Assembly: GCF_034009455.1 (NCBI RefSeq)
Contig: NZ_CP125380.1
Location: forward strand, 4,725,501 to 4,789,500
Direction of reading: 5' to 3'
Length of the DNA: 64,000 nt
Source: Pseudomonas sp. P5_109
GTDB lineage: Bacteria; Pseudomonadota; Gammaproteobacteria; Pseudomonadales; Pseudomonadaceae
The translations under genes and the position numbers were made by a program. Below the pieces are notes generated by a model that was not told the origin of the DNA, made no database searches, and saw only the letters and a program-made list of their open reading frames with translations. How positions within the stretch are numbered: position 1 is the stretch's first letter; each line of letters begins with the position of its first letter. Positions 1 through 8,811 of the stretch are shown here, one piece after another.

Positions 1-2347
1 GCCCGGTGATCGTCACACCCGTCACGTCGTCTGCGGTACCCAGTACCCCATCCGCGCCGGCCTGCGTTACGTTGGCCCAGGCACCAGTGCTATTGAGGAA
101 GTCCAGGCGGTCGGCTGGCGAACCCGCGCCACCGAATACCAGCGCCAGTGCGGCAGCGCGTTTGTCTGCCAGGGTGGTCGCCGACGTGATCGAGCTATGT
201 GTGCCATAGGCCGCGATGAAGTTGACCAGCGACTCGGGGTGCTTGAGGTGGTCCACCAGGTCAGCCCAACTGATGTACGGTTTCAGTTGGCTGTCGCCGG
301 TCGCTCCGTACATATCACGACGCGCTTCATTCAATGTAGGGATGCCAGTGTCGCGACCACGCGCCAGGTTCAGGGCCGGCAAATCGAGCGGCAGACCGAG
401 CAGGTTGTTGCGCAAGGCTTCAGTGACGAACTCGTCGATCTCGTTGCCGACCTGACGGGTCACACCACGAATGATCGCCCCTGCCGCTGCGTCCGCGGTC
501 GCGCCGCTGCCGGCGAACGCCAGCGGGTTGAGGAAGGCCGCGATCAGCCCCATTTGCGAGTCCGGATTGGTCGGGTCAGTGAGCAGCGGATTGAACGCAG
601 GGTCGAAGCGATCGACGGTCTCGGTCAACATCGAGTGACCGAAGCGGTACACCACGTGGGCGAACTCGGCGAGGATCGCCGGGTTGATCGAGGTGTCGTA
701 GCCGTTGGGCGCGAGGAACTCGTCGACCTGCGGCTGCACGGTCCGCGCGAACTCTTCGAACACCAGGTGCTGGTACTGCATCTCGGTACCGAACTTGGCG
801 GCCTGGAACAGGCGTTCGCCGTCCCACACCAACGCCGCGATCCCGGCAGGTGTAGTCGGTATTGCGGTCACGTCGTCAGCCAGCCACTGATTGAGGAAGG
901 CCAGGTCGCCGGAGGCCAGGATGGTGTCCTTGGACTGCTGGACCAGGCGGTTGTGTTCGGAGTGGAACACATGGTGCACGGTGGTCAGGCCGATGTTCTC
1001 GTTGGCCCGGCCGTCGCCGGCAATGTAGTGGGCGTCGAGCAGTTCGTTGTCATAGGTCAGGTTGTTGCCAGTCGGACCAACGGGCTGAGCATTGCCGACA
1101 AGGGCGTCGCCATCCGCCTGCAGAACCCCGCCGACGACGACCGGCGCGGCATTGTGCGCGATGTCGTCGAGGAAGGCATGCCCGGTGCTCACGGCATTGG
1201 CCAGGCTGATTGGAGCAGCCCGGTTGCCTTCGACCAGTTGAGTGACGTCATCAGCCGTGCCGGCGATGCCGTCGGCACCGTTGCTGACGCGAATCACCAC
1301 CTGCGGCATGCCGTTAGGCCCGCGGATGAAGTTGCCGTAGGCATCGGTTGCCAGTAACGGCACGTTGTGCACATCGGCGTCGGTCAGGTTGATACCGAGA
1401 ATGTCACGGGCCTGGGCCTTGACCACCTTCCAGGTCGCCATGCCATCACCGACGCCATCATCCGCAGTGCCGAAGATGCCATCGGCACCGAGATCGCGGT
1501 TGCTAATCAGGTTCCCCGTTGCAACAGGGTCGCCTGCCGCGTTGAGAACGTACTCGCGCAGGAACACCTGATGCGAAGGGTGCGAGCTGTAGGTCTGGCT
1601 TTGGTCGACGAACGGCGAGGTGGTATTGGTCTGGCCATCATCGGCCGTGCCGACTACTCCGTCCGCGCCGGCGGTACGCACCGCACGTGACAGCACCATG
1701 AAGTTGGTCGGGCTGCCCGGTACGAACAACGGATCGTCCGGTTGCAGCGGGATGAATACGATGTCGGTGGCGCTCTTGGTGACCAGGTCAAGACCGTGGT
1801 CGAAGAACTGGCCGAAGAAAGTCATCCACGAGTTGAAGCTGGCGGTCAGGCCGGCGTCCGCTGACTGGTTGGGAAAGAAGAACACATCTTTGTCATCGGC
1901 CGTGCCGAATACCCCATCCAGACCGGGGCTGGAGACTATCTCTACGCCATCCTTGAGGACGTCGTCATTACCCGCGCCTACCACGCCGAAGTTGAGCACT
2001 CCGTCCAGGCCGGGATCAAAAGCCGAGGCATAGGCCGCCGGGTTGTTGGCGGTCTGGTCGACTACCAGGTTACTGATAATCCGTGGTTGCGGGTCGATCA
2101 CCGTCCCTGTCCCGACATAATCAGGCAGGAACGAGGGTTCAAGCAGGCGCGGAAAAGCATTGTCCGCGGCGCCAAACTCGCTCTGGCCGGTGACCAGGTT
2201 GTTGAGGCTGCCATCAACGGTACGCAGACCGAATGGCACCTGAGTGTTGGGTAGCAAATCACTGAGGCTGGCGCCGTCGGCTTGCGCTTCGGCGATAAAG
2301 ATTTGTTTGAGGATGAACTCCAGGTCCGACTTGTTGAAATTGGCCAT
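1..2347 (-). CDS. Animal-type heme peroxidase family protein, 3' part outside window
   Basis: The reading frame stays open from an ATG at 2347 to the left window edge, giving 782 residues of a larger protein. It shows animal (myeloperoxidase/peroxinectin) peroxidase motifs: a distal-His motif FGQFFDHGLD near residue 184, an SEHNR motif near 460 (usual form REHNR) and a proximal-His motif YRFGH near 569. There is no N-terminal signal peptide, which fits export by a type I system; the divergent ABC/HlyD/TolC operon starting at 3019 is the likely exporter, with the C-terminal secretion signal beyond the edge. Five short acidic repeats of the form G-[AL]-DG-x-x-GTADD are inserted along the sequence and may bind calcium. 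The start is preceded by GAGGG about 12 nt upstream. Family assignment is firm; substrate and export route are inferred. Confidence 0.9.
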   Translation of the reverse strand, partial: MANFNKSDLEFILKQIFIAEAQADGASLSDLLPNTQVPFGLRTVDGSLNNLVTGQSEFGAADNAFPRLLEPSFLPDYVGTGTVIDPQPRIISNLVVDQTANNPAAYASAFDPGLDGVLNFGVVGAGNDDVLKDGVEIVSSPGLDGVFGTADDKDVFFFPNQSADAGLTASFNSWMTFFGQFFDHGLDLVTKSATDIVFIPLQPDDPLFVPGSPTNFMVLSRAVRTAGADGVVGTADDGQTNTTSPFVDQSQTYSSHPSHQVFLREYVLNAAGDPVATGNLISNRDLGADGIFGTADDGVGDGMATWKVVKAQARDILGINLTDADVHNVPLLATDAYGNFIRGPNGMPQVVIRVSNGADGIAGTADDVTQLVEGNRAAPISLANAVSTGHAFLDDIAHNAAPVVVGGVLQADGDALVGNAQPVGPTGNNLTYDNELLDAHYIAGDGRANENIGLTTVHHVFHSEHNRLVQQSKDTILASGDLAFLNQWLADDVTAIPTTPAGIAALVWDGERLFQAAKFGTEMQYQHLVFEEFARTVQPQVDEFLAPNGYDTSINPAILAEFAHVVYRFGHSMLTETVDRFDPAFNPLLTDPTNPDSQMGLIAAFLNPLAFAGSGATADAAAGAIIRGVTRQVGNEIDEFVTEALRNNLLGLPLDLPALNLARGRDTGIPTLNEARRDMYGATGDSQLKPYISWADLVDHLKHPESLVNFIAAYGTHSSITSATTLADKRAAALALVFGGAGSPADRLDFLNSTGAWANVTQAGADGVLGTADDVTGVTITG

Positions 2348-3018
2348 TTTGGATTGCCCTCGATCTGTCTGGGTAAAGGCGCGGGACGAGAAAGTCCTTC
2401 CGCGCCAAGTCAAGTGCTGGCTTGTGCAGTTTGTTGGTTTTGTTTTTTAGCGAGAGCTGGCGTTACCCGGAACTCGGGATACGCGCCTGGAATTCGCGTA
2501 ATGGATTGCTCGCCGCGCGATCAGGCAGAGCGGGTTCGTGCCCTGGGCGGGCCATGGAAACAGGAGGTAAAGGCAAACTTGCTGGTAAGCCCTTTCACTC
2601 CGCAAAACAACGAAATGATCAACATGTTCTGCTCCTCCCGGGAAAATCACCGCGCCTTGCGTTGCCAAAACGATGGCAAGCTTCAGGCGGGCGGGCCCCC
2701 CGATAACTAAGACTAAAGTTCCATAGCAAACCTTTGTCAATATTACGTCGCTAAAACAGACGACTGGTGTTTGAGGCGCACAACTAGCTGTTTTTAAAAG
2801 ACATATAGAAAGTTGAGTGCAGGTATAGAGCGAAATGTTATTTCGGAGTGTTTCGCCGCCACCTACGCTCCTGCATAAGGGAGCACCGCAGCGATTTCGG
2901 AAGACTCGCCATCCACAGAGCGACCAGCCTGCGTGTGCATAAGCGCTTAAAGGAACTACATTTACTGTTAGCTGTTGCGCCGCAAGGGCAACCGGCTTTT
3001 CGCAGTGGGAGGATCACC
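2348..3018. other. Intergenic region between divergent peroxidase and secretion operon
   Basis: This 671 bp stretch separates the two divergent starts. Reading frames in it (for example minus 2447-2740 and plus 2282-2710) have no recognisable protein character and no good ribosome binding site. It is richer in A/T around 2705-2830 than its surroundings, as expected for promoter DNA serving both directions. No terminator or REP pair is seen. Confidence 0.6.
2712..2740 (-). promoter_or_regulatory. Candidate sigma70 promoter for the peroxidase gene
   Basis: On the minus strand TTGACA (2735-2740) is separated by 17 bp from TTTAGT (2712-2717), a perfect -35 and a 4/6 -10 box. It would leave a leader of about 360 nt before the peroxidase start, which is long, so the assignment is tentative. 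Confidence 0.3.
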
Positions 3019-4755
3019 ATGCCCAAGCAGTCGAGCATCCGTTCCGAATTGGCCGACGCCCTTTTTCGCATGCGCCGCAGCTTTTACTCTCTGGCGGGGT
3101 TCAGCGGCGTCATAAACGTCATGATGTTGACGCCAGCTATTTATATGTTGCAGGTCTATGATCGAGCCCTGGTCAGTCGCAACGTCACGACGCTGACGAT
3201 GTTGACTGTGCTGGTAGTGGGTCTGTTCTTGCTGATGTCCACGCTGGAGATGGTCCGCACCCGGGTTCTGATCCGGGTCGGCAACTGCCTCGACATGGAC
3301 CTCAACCGGCGCATTTTCAACGCAGCATTCGAGCGCAACCTGAGCCGCGCCGGCGGTAATCCGGCCCAGGCCCTGCAAGACCTCGCCCAGGTTCGTCAGT
3401 TCGTCACCGGCAATTCCCTGTTCGCGTTCTTCGATGCACCGTGGACGCCGATCTACCTGCTGGTCGCCTATCTGATCCACCCACTGCTCGGACTGCTCAC
3501 CCTGGTCGGCTCGCTGATCCTGATGGGCCTGGCGTACCTCACTGAAAAGGCGACGCAAAGGCCGCTGGCCGAAGCCAACCAGGCCGCCATGTCCTCCGCC
3601 CAATACGCCAACAACAACCTGCGCAATGCCGAGGTCATCGAGGCCATGGGCATGCTGCCGTCGATCAGCAAGCGCTGGTACCTGAGCCATTTGCGCATTC
3701 TGGAAATGCAGACCCTGGCCTCCGACCGCGCTGCCTTGATCAGCAGCACCGGGCGTTTCGTGCGGATCACGCTGCAATCCCTGATCCTTGGCGCCGGCGC
3801 GCTGCTGGCGATCGAAGGCAAGATCACCCCGGGGATGATGATTGCCTGCTCGATCCTCACCGGCCGTGCACTGGGCCCGGTGGAACAGGTCATCGCGTCC
3901 TGGAAGCAACTGCTGGGCTGCCGTTCGGCCTGGGGCCGGCTCAATGAGATGTTGGCTGATTACCCGCGCCGGCCACCGAGCATGTCGCTGCAGCGGCCAC
4001 AGGGCATGCTGGCGGTGGAGAATGTGTATGCAGGTGCCCCCGGTACCAACAACACGATTCTGCGCGGTGTGGGCTTCAGCCTGGTCCCCGGCGAAAGCCT
4101 GGGCATCATCGGCCCATCCGCCTCGGGCAAATCCACCCTCGCCCGCCTGCTGGTTGGCGTCTGGCCGACGCAGGCCGGCAAGGTACGCCTGGACGGCGCG
4201 GACATATTCACCTGGAACAAGGCCGAACTTGGCCCCTGGATCGGCTACCTGCCACAGGATGTGGAGCTGTTCGAGGGCAACATTGCCGACAACATTGCGC
4301 GATTTGGCGAAGTGGACAGCGAAGCGGTCATCCGCGCCGCCAAGATCACTGGCGTGCACGAAATGATCCTGCGTTTTCCACAGGGTTATGACACCCGCCT
4401 GGGCACCGATGGCAGCCCGCTTTCCGGTGGCCAGAAGCAACGTATCGCCTTGGCCCGCGCCCTATATGGCGAGCCCAACCTGATCGTGCTGGATGAGCCG
4501 AACGCCAACCTTGATGATATCGGCGAAAAAGCCCTGGTCGATGCGCTGGCCGAACTCAAGGCTCGTGGCGCCACCGTCATCCTGATTTCCCACCGTCCCA
4601 ACGTACTCTGCGCCGTCGACAAGGTGCTGATGCTGCGTGACGGCGGCGTGCAGATGCTTGGCACGCGCGATGAAGTATTCGCAGCGCTGCGCAAGGCCAG
4701 TGTGATGCCTGCAGGCGCGTCGACTCCGCTGGCCTCCGTCAAAGCACGGGAGTGA
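3019..4755 (+). CDS. Type I secretion ABC transporter/permease (PrtD/AprD-like)
   Basis: Inner-membrane ATPase of a type I secretion system, 578 residues from the ATG at 3019, which has GGGAGG just upstream; the frame is open upstream to 2848 but lacks another good start. An N-terminal transmembrane domain (about residues 20-300) is followed by an ABC domain with Walker A GPSASGKST (about 365), signature LSGGQKQR (about 468), Walker B LIVLDEP (about 488) and the H-loop ISHRP (about 523). Length and order fit the PrtD/HasD/AprD family, which lacks the C39 peptidase domain of HlyB types and exports unprocessed substrates with C-terminal signals. It heads an operon with the adaptor at 4762 and the outer-membrane factor at 6104; the divergent heme peroxidase is the probable cargo. 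Confidence 0.93.
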   Translation: MPKQSSIRSELADALFRMRRSFYSLAGFSGVINVMMLTPAIYMLQVYDRALVSRNVTTLTMLTVLVVGLFLLMSTLEMVRTRVLIRVGNCLDMDLNRRIFNAAFERNLSRAGGNPAQALQDLAQVRQFVTGNSLFAFFDAPWTPIYLLVAYLIHPLLGLLTLVGSLILMGLAYLTEKATQRPLAEANQAAMSSAQYANNNLRNAEVIEAMGMLPSISKRWYLSHLRILEMQTLASDRAALISSTGRFVRITLQSLILGAGALLAIEGKITPGMMIACSILTGRALGPVEQVIASWKQLLGCRSAWGRLNEMLADYPRRPPSMSLQRPQGMLAVENVYAGAPGTNNTILRGVGFSLVPGESLGIIGPSASGKSTLARLLVGVWPTQAGKVRLDGADIFTWNKAELGPWIGYLPQDVELFEGNIADNIARFGEVDSEAVIRAAKITGVHEMILRFPQGYDTRLGTDGSPLSGGQKQRIALARALYGEPNLIVLDEPNANLDDIGEKALVDALAELKARGATVILISHRPNVLCAVDKVLMLRDGGVQMLGTRDEVFAALRKASVMPAGASTPLASVKARE

Positions 4756-4761
4756 TCGATC

Positions 4762-6102
4762 ATGCAAATGAGCCAACACACCGAAATGATTCCTGCCGAT
4801 CCCCGCAGCGTAGTCGATCTGGACGTCGGTAAACCCGCGCGCTGGGGCGTGTGGCTGGTGCTCGCCGGCTTCGGCGGTTTCCTCCTGTGGTCCTGGCTGG
4901 CGCCGCTGGATGCTGGCGTGGTTGCGACAGGCACGGTCAAAGTCACCAACAATCGCAAAGCCGTGCAGCATCTGAGCGGCGGGACCGTGGAGGCCATTCT
5001 CGTTCGCGAAGGCGACCTGGTGAAAAAAGGACAGGAAGTGGTCCGTCTCGACTCGTTGCGTGCTCTTGCCGAGGAGGGTGCAATCAGCGCCCAGTACATC
5101 GTCAGCAAGACCGTGGAAAACCGCCTGGAAGCGGAACGTGACGGTCGCGATGTGGTGACCTTCGATCCCGAACTGCTCAAGCGCTTCAAGGGTGATTACC
5201 GCCTTGAGGCCGCCATGGACCTGCAACAGCGCCTGCTGGACACTCGCCGTATCGGTCTCGCTGGCGAAATCAGCATCCTGCAGGAGAACCTGGCGGCATC
5301 GGCAGTGCAACAAAAGGGCCTGCAGCAGGTCTATGCCGCCCGCGCCTCGCAGATCAACTTCCTCAATCAGGAACTGCAAGGCACCCGCGTGCTGTCGGCC
5401 GAAGGCTATGTGCCACGCAACCGCCTGCTCGAACTGGAACGCAGCAATGCCGACCTCTCCGCCGGCCAGGCCGAGAACCTCAACAACATCGCCCGCATAC
5501 GTAGCCAGACCACCGAAATCAAGCTGCGCATCCTGCAGCGCCAGCACGATTACCTGAAGGAAGTCGAATCGCAGCTGACTGAAACCGCCAAGGAAAACAC
5601 CACACTGGCCGACCGCTTGCGCTCACTCGACTATGAAGTGACCCACACGGTGATTCGCTCGCCAATCGACGGCATGGTCCAGGGCCTGAGCATTGCCACC
5701 GTCGGCGGGGTCATTCAGCCTGGCTTCAAGATCATGGAAATCGTTCCGCTCGACCAACCGCTGCAGGTCGACGCGATGATTCCCGTGCAGGCCATCGACA
5801 AGATGGTCCCCGGCCTGTCCGTGGACATTTCTTTCCCGGCCTTCAGCCATGCCAAGACGCCCAACATCCCCGGCCGCGTGATGACCATCTCCGCCGACCG
5901 CCTGATGGACGAGGAAAGCAAGCAACCGTTCTATCTGGCCCAGGTGGAAGTCACGCCCGACGGCATGAGCCTGCTTGGCAGCAATCACATTCGCCCCGGC
6001 ATGCCCGCCAGCGTCACCATCAAGACCGGCGAACGCAACATGATGAGCTATCTTCTTAAACCAATGCTCGAACGTGTGGACAGCTCATTCAAGGAACAAT
6101 GA
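4762..6102 (+). CDS. HlyD-family periplasmic adaptor of type I secretion (PrtE/AprE-like)
   Basis: Membrane fusion protein of 446 residues that links the ABC exporter to the outer-membrane channel. It has a short cytoplasmic N-terminus, one membrane segment (about residues 30-50, rich in W, L, V and G), a lipoyl-like half motif around residues 70-110, a long alpha-helical coiled-coil region (about 150-300), and a C-terminal beta-barrel ending in GxPAxVxIKTGER. It starts 6 nt after the ABC gene stop; a second ATG lies 2 codons in (4768). It overlaps the next operon gene region by a few bases only. Family assignment is firm. Confidence 0.93.
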   Translation: MQMSQHTEMIPADPRSVVDLDVGKPARWGVWLVLAGFGGFLLWSWLAPLDAGVVATGTVKVTNNRKAVQHLSGGTVEAILVREGDLVKKGQEVVRLDSLRALAEEGAISAQYIVSKTVENRLEAERDGRDVVTFDPELLKRFKGDYRLEAAMDLQQRLLDTRRIGLAGEISILQENLAASAVQQKGLQQVYAARASQINFLNQELQGTRVLSAEGYVPRNRLLELERSNADLSAGQAENLNNIARIRSQTTEIKLRILQRQHDYLKEVESQLTETAKENTTLADRLRSLDYEVTHTVIRSPIDGMVQGLSIATVGGVIQPGFKIMEIVPLDQPLQVDAMIPVQAIDKMVPGLSVDISFPAFSHAKTPNIPGRVMTISADRLMDEESKQPFYLAQVEVTPDGMSLLGSNHIRPGMPASVTIKTGERNMMSYLLKPMLERVDSSFKEQ

Positions 6103-6103
6103 A

Positions 6104-7432
6104 ATGGACCGTCATTGCCTGCTTTTCTGCCTGCTGGGGTTGGCCCTGCCGGCCAACGCCATGGACCTCAAGCAAGCCTGGGATCTGTTGCAGTACCAGG
6201 GCCCTATCTACAAAGCCGCCGTGCATGAAAAAGAGGCCGGCGGCGAAAACCGCGCCATCGGCAAGGCCGGCCTGCTACCGCAGATCAATGCCTCGGGCTA
6301 CCACAACAAGGTCAATGGCTCCCAAACCCAGAACAAAATCGACAATGATCTGCACTACGACTCCAAGGGCGCCAACGTGCGCCTGCGCCAACCGCTGTTC
6401 AACAAACAGAAAATGGCCGAGTACCGCCAGGGTCAACAGCGCGCCGACTACAGCGACGCGGTGTTCGATGCCAAGAGCCAGGACGCCGCAGTGCGCCTGG
6501 CCGAAAGCTATTTCGACGTGCTCCTGGCCAGCGAAACCATTACCCTGGCCAAGTCCAAGCTGACCGCCTTCGATGAGCAACTCGCCTCGGCGAAACGGCG
6601 CATGGAACTGGGGGCTGGCACCGTCACCGACATCGACGAGTCGACCGCTCGCCGCGACCTCGCCGAAGCTGAACTGATCGAAGCACAGGACAATCTGGTC
6701 AACGCGCGTCGCAAACTCGAGGAATACATCGGTGAAACCCCTGAATCGTTGACCACCTTGCGTCCGACCTTCGATACACCACCGCTGCTACCAAGCAACC
6801 TGCAGGACTGGCTGGTCAAGGCCCAAGCCGATAGCCCGCTGATCCATGCACGCCGTTACAGCCGCGACCTCGCCGAAGAAGAAGTCAAGCGCAACAGCGC
6901 AGGCCACTGGCCAACACTGGATTTCATCGCCGGCTACACCGCGGGTGAGAGCCAATCGCTTTCCGAGTTGAATCAACGCAACCACTACGGCTCGGTCGGG
7001 CTGGAAGTCAATATTCCGTTGTACAGCGGTGGCGGCGTCAGCGCTCTGACTCGCCAGGCCAGTGCCAATAGCGACAAGGCTATGGATGAACTTGACGCCG
7101 CGCGACAGGAAGTCATCACCGGAACCACCCGTGAGTATCAAGGCATACTGAGCGGCGCCAAACGCATTCGCGCACTGGAGACGGCCGTAGCGTCCAACGA
7201 GCGCTCACTGGCTTCGACACGCAAGGGCTTCAAGGAAGGTGGCACCAGCACCAACTCCGACGTCCTCAATGCCGAAGAGCTGCTCTTCGTTGCACGTCAC
7301 GATCTGTTCGATGCCAAGGTGCGCTATCTGATGTCGCGCCTGCGCCTGGCCTCTTCGGTGGGCAGCCTGGGCGACGACGACATCGACCAGATCAACAACT
7401 ACCTCGGCCCGGAACTCTTGGTCACCAAGTAG
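6104..7432 (+). CDS. TolC-family outer-membrane channel (PrtF/AprF-like)
   Basis: Outer-membrane efflux protein of type I secretion, 442 residues. The start at 6104 gives a good signal peptide (MDRHCLLFCLLGLALPANA, cleavage before MDLKQAW), has AAGGAAC upstream and lies one base after the adaptor stop; the same frame is open back to 6074. An ATG at 6099 is in another frame and was rejected. Two OEP repeats with long helices and the typical pattern of TolC proteins are visible, for example near residues 130-220 and 300-420. Third gene of the secretion operon. Confidence 0.93.
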   Translation: MDRHCLLFCLLGLALPANAMDLKQAWDLLQYQGPIYKAAVHEKEAGGENRAIGKAGLLPQINASGYHNKVNGSQTQNKIDNDLHYDSKGANVRLRQPLFNKQKMAEYRQGQQRADYSDAVFDAKSQDAAVRLAESYFDVLLASETITLAKSKLTAFDEQLASAKRRMELGAGTVTDIDESTARRDLAEAELIEAQDNLVNARRKLEEYIGETPESLTTLRPTFDTPPLLPSNLQDWLVKAQADSPLIHARRYSRDLAEEEVKRNSAGHWPTLDFIAGYTAGESQSLSELNQRNHYGSVGLEVNIPLYSGGGVSALTRQASANSDKAMDELDAARQEVITGTTREYQGILSGAKRIRALETAVASNERSLASTRKGFKEGGTSTNSDVLNAEELLFVARHDLFDAKVRYLMSRLRLASSVGSLGDDDIDQINNYLGPELLVTK

Positions 7433-7443
7433 TAACGCAATAC

Positions 7444-7548
7444 CTGTAGGAGCCGGCTTGCCGGCGATGGACTCAAGTGCGCAGCGTTTATCCAGTTCAC
7501 ACGCGTTATCGTTGACGTCCCTCGCGAGCAAGCTCGCTCCTACAAGGG
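7444..7548. repeat. REP pair (inverted Pseudomonas REP arms)
   Basis: Left arm CTGTAGGAGCCGGCTTGCCG and an inverted right arm (CTCGCGAGCAAGCTCGCTCC, then TACAAGG) about 50 bp apart. Lies just downstream of the TolC gene. Confidence 0.85.
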
Positions 7549-7677
7549 TCCGTGTGACCTCCAGCCAAAAAATACGTCAGCGTTGAAATTTGCCCACCAA
7601 GCCCTTGATTCCCTTTATGCTCGATCCGGTTTCAAATGAAAAGCCACGCCCGGCTCCAGGCTGTAAACTGTTTCCCC

Positions 7678-8808
7678 ATGCGCAAACTTTTGTACCTGAC
7701 ATTCTCCATGGCATTGCTCGCCGCCCTCACGACCTACGCGATGTGGGCTGCGGACCGGCCGGTGGCCCATTACCTTTCGGACCTGCGGATCAATCTGGCT
7801 GTCGACCAGGGTACGCCTGCCGATCGTGGCAATTTGCTGGGCATTCAGCCCGAACTGTTTCCTACCGATTATCAAAGCCCCGAGCGCTTGCATCGCAAGC
7901 TCGCGGCCTATCTGCAAGCTGCCCAGGACCAGGGTTTGTTGAACGGCAAGACCGTCGTCGTGCTGCCGGAACACGTCGGGACCTGGCTGATGGTCAGCGG
8001 CGAGAAGGATGAGTTGTATCAGGCCAGCACCCTCAAGGAGGCCATGAACTGGCTGGCGGTGAGCAATCCCCTGAAGTTCGCCAAGGCGTTGATCAGCGCC
8101 GAAGGTGGCAACCGCCTGGACGATGCCCATCTGCGCATGAAAGCCAAGGCGATGGCCAGAGACTACCAGGCACTGTTCGGAGGATTGGCCAGGGAATTCC
8201 ACGTGACACTGGTCGCAGGCTCCATTGTGCTGCCCGAACCGAGCATCATCGACGGCACCCTGAAAATCGGCCGCGGTGCGCTGTACAACAGCAGTGTAGT
8301 GTTCAACAACGATGGCCAGCCAATCGGCCAGCCCCAGCGCCAGATGCACCCGTTCTTCGCACAACAGAACGGGATCAAGGCGAACGGCGAGCACGCGCTC
8401 AACGTCGTTGATACTCCCGCAGGAAGGTTGGGCGTATTGATCGGCCACGACAGCTGGTACCCGGAAAACTACCTCAGGCTCAACGACCAGAGCGTTCAAC
8501 TGGTGGCGGTACCGGCCTTTGTTGCCGGCCGTGGCACTTGGGATCAGCCGTGGCGTGGCTACAGGGGGTCATCAGAGCCAGCCTCGGTTGACTTGAAGCC
8601 TGGAGAAGTCAGTGAAGGCCAGGCCTGGCAGCGCCTGACCCTCTCGACCCGGATTCCGGCCAGTCAGGCTGTCGCGGGCATGAGTGTGTTCCTGCGGGGT
8701 CAATTCTGGGATCAGGGCAGCGCCGGGCACAGTTTCCTCAGCCGCAACGGCCAGCACTTTGCCGACGGCAATGCCCAGGGTGCGCGCTTACTGAACCTCT
8801 GGTTGTAA
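7678..8808 (+). CDS. Nitrilase-superfamily (carbon-nitrogen hydrolase) fold protein lacking the catalytic Cys
   Basis: Predicted 376-residue protein. The start at 7678 gives an N-terminal hydrophobic signal/anchor (MRKLLYLTFSMALLAALTTY); an in-frame ATG at 7636 would add 14 polar residues. The nitrilase fold is suggested by LPEHVG with the first catalytic Glu (about residue 98) and by LGVLIGHDSWYPENY (about 251-265), which aligns with the family's active-site GVLICYDxxFPE. Here the nucleophile Cys position is Gly256, and the segment that usually carries the catalytic Lys reads RQMHPFF. The protein may therefore be a non-hydrolytic relative exposed to the periplasm. It is followed 3 nt later by an AraC-type regulator, so the two are probably cotranscribed. 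Function unknown. Confidence 0.75.
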   Translation: MRKLLYLTFSMALLAALTTYAMWAADRPVAHYLSDLRINLAVDQGTPADRGNLLGIQPELFPTDYQSPERLHRKLAAYLQAAQDQGLLNGKTVVVLPEHVGTWLMVSGEKDELYQASTLKEAMNWLAVSNPLKFAKALISAEGGNRLDDAHLRMKAKAMARDYQALFGGLAREFHVTLVAGSIVLPEPSIIDGTLKIGRGALYNSSVVFNNDGQPIGQPQRQMHPFFAQQNGIKANGEHALNVVDTPAGRLGVLIGHDSWYPENYLRLNDQSVQLVAVPAFVAGRGTWDQPWRGYRGSSEPASVDLKPGEVSEGQAWQRLTLSTRIPASQAVAGMSVFLRGQFWDQGSAGHSFLSRNGQHFADGNAQGARLLNLWL

Positions 8809-8811
8809 GCC

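Noticed and set aside
197..1357. 386-residue plus-strand ORF over the peroxidase gene
   Set aside because: It is an antisense shadow; the minus-strand frame holds peroxidase motifs.
2447..2740. 97-residue minus-strand ORF upstream of the peroxidase
   Set aside because: No ribosome site, no family resemblance, and overlaps the likely promoter.
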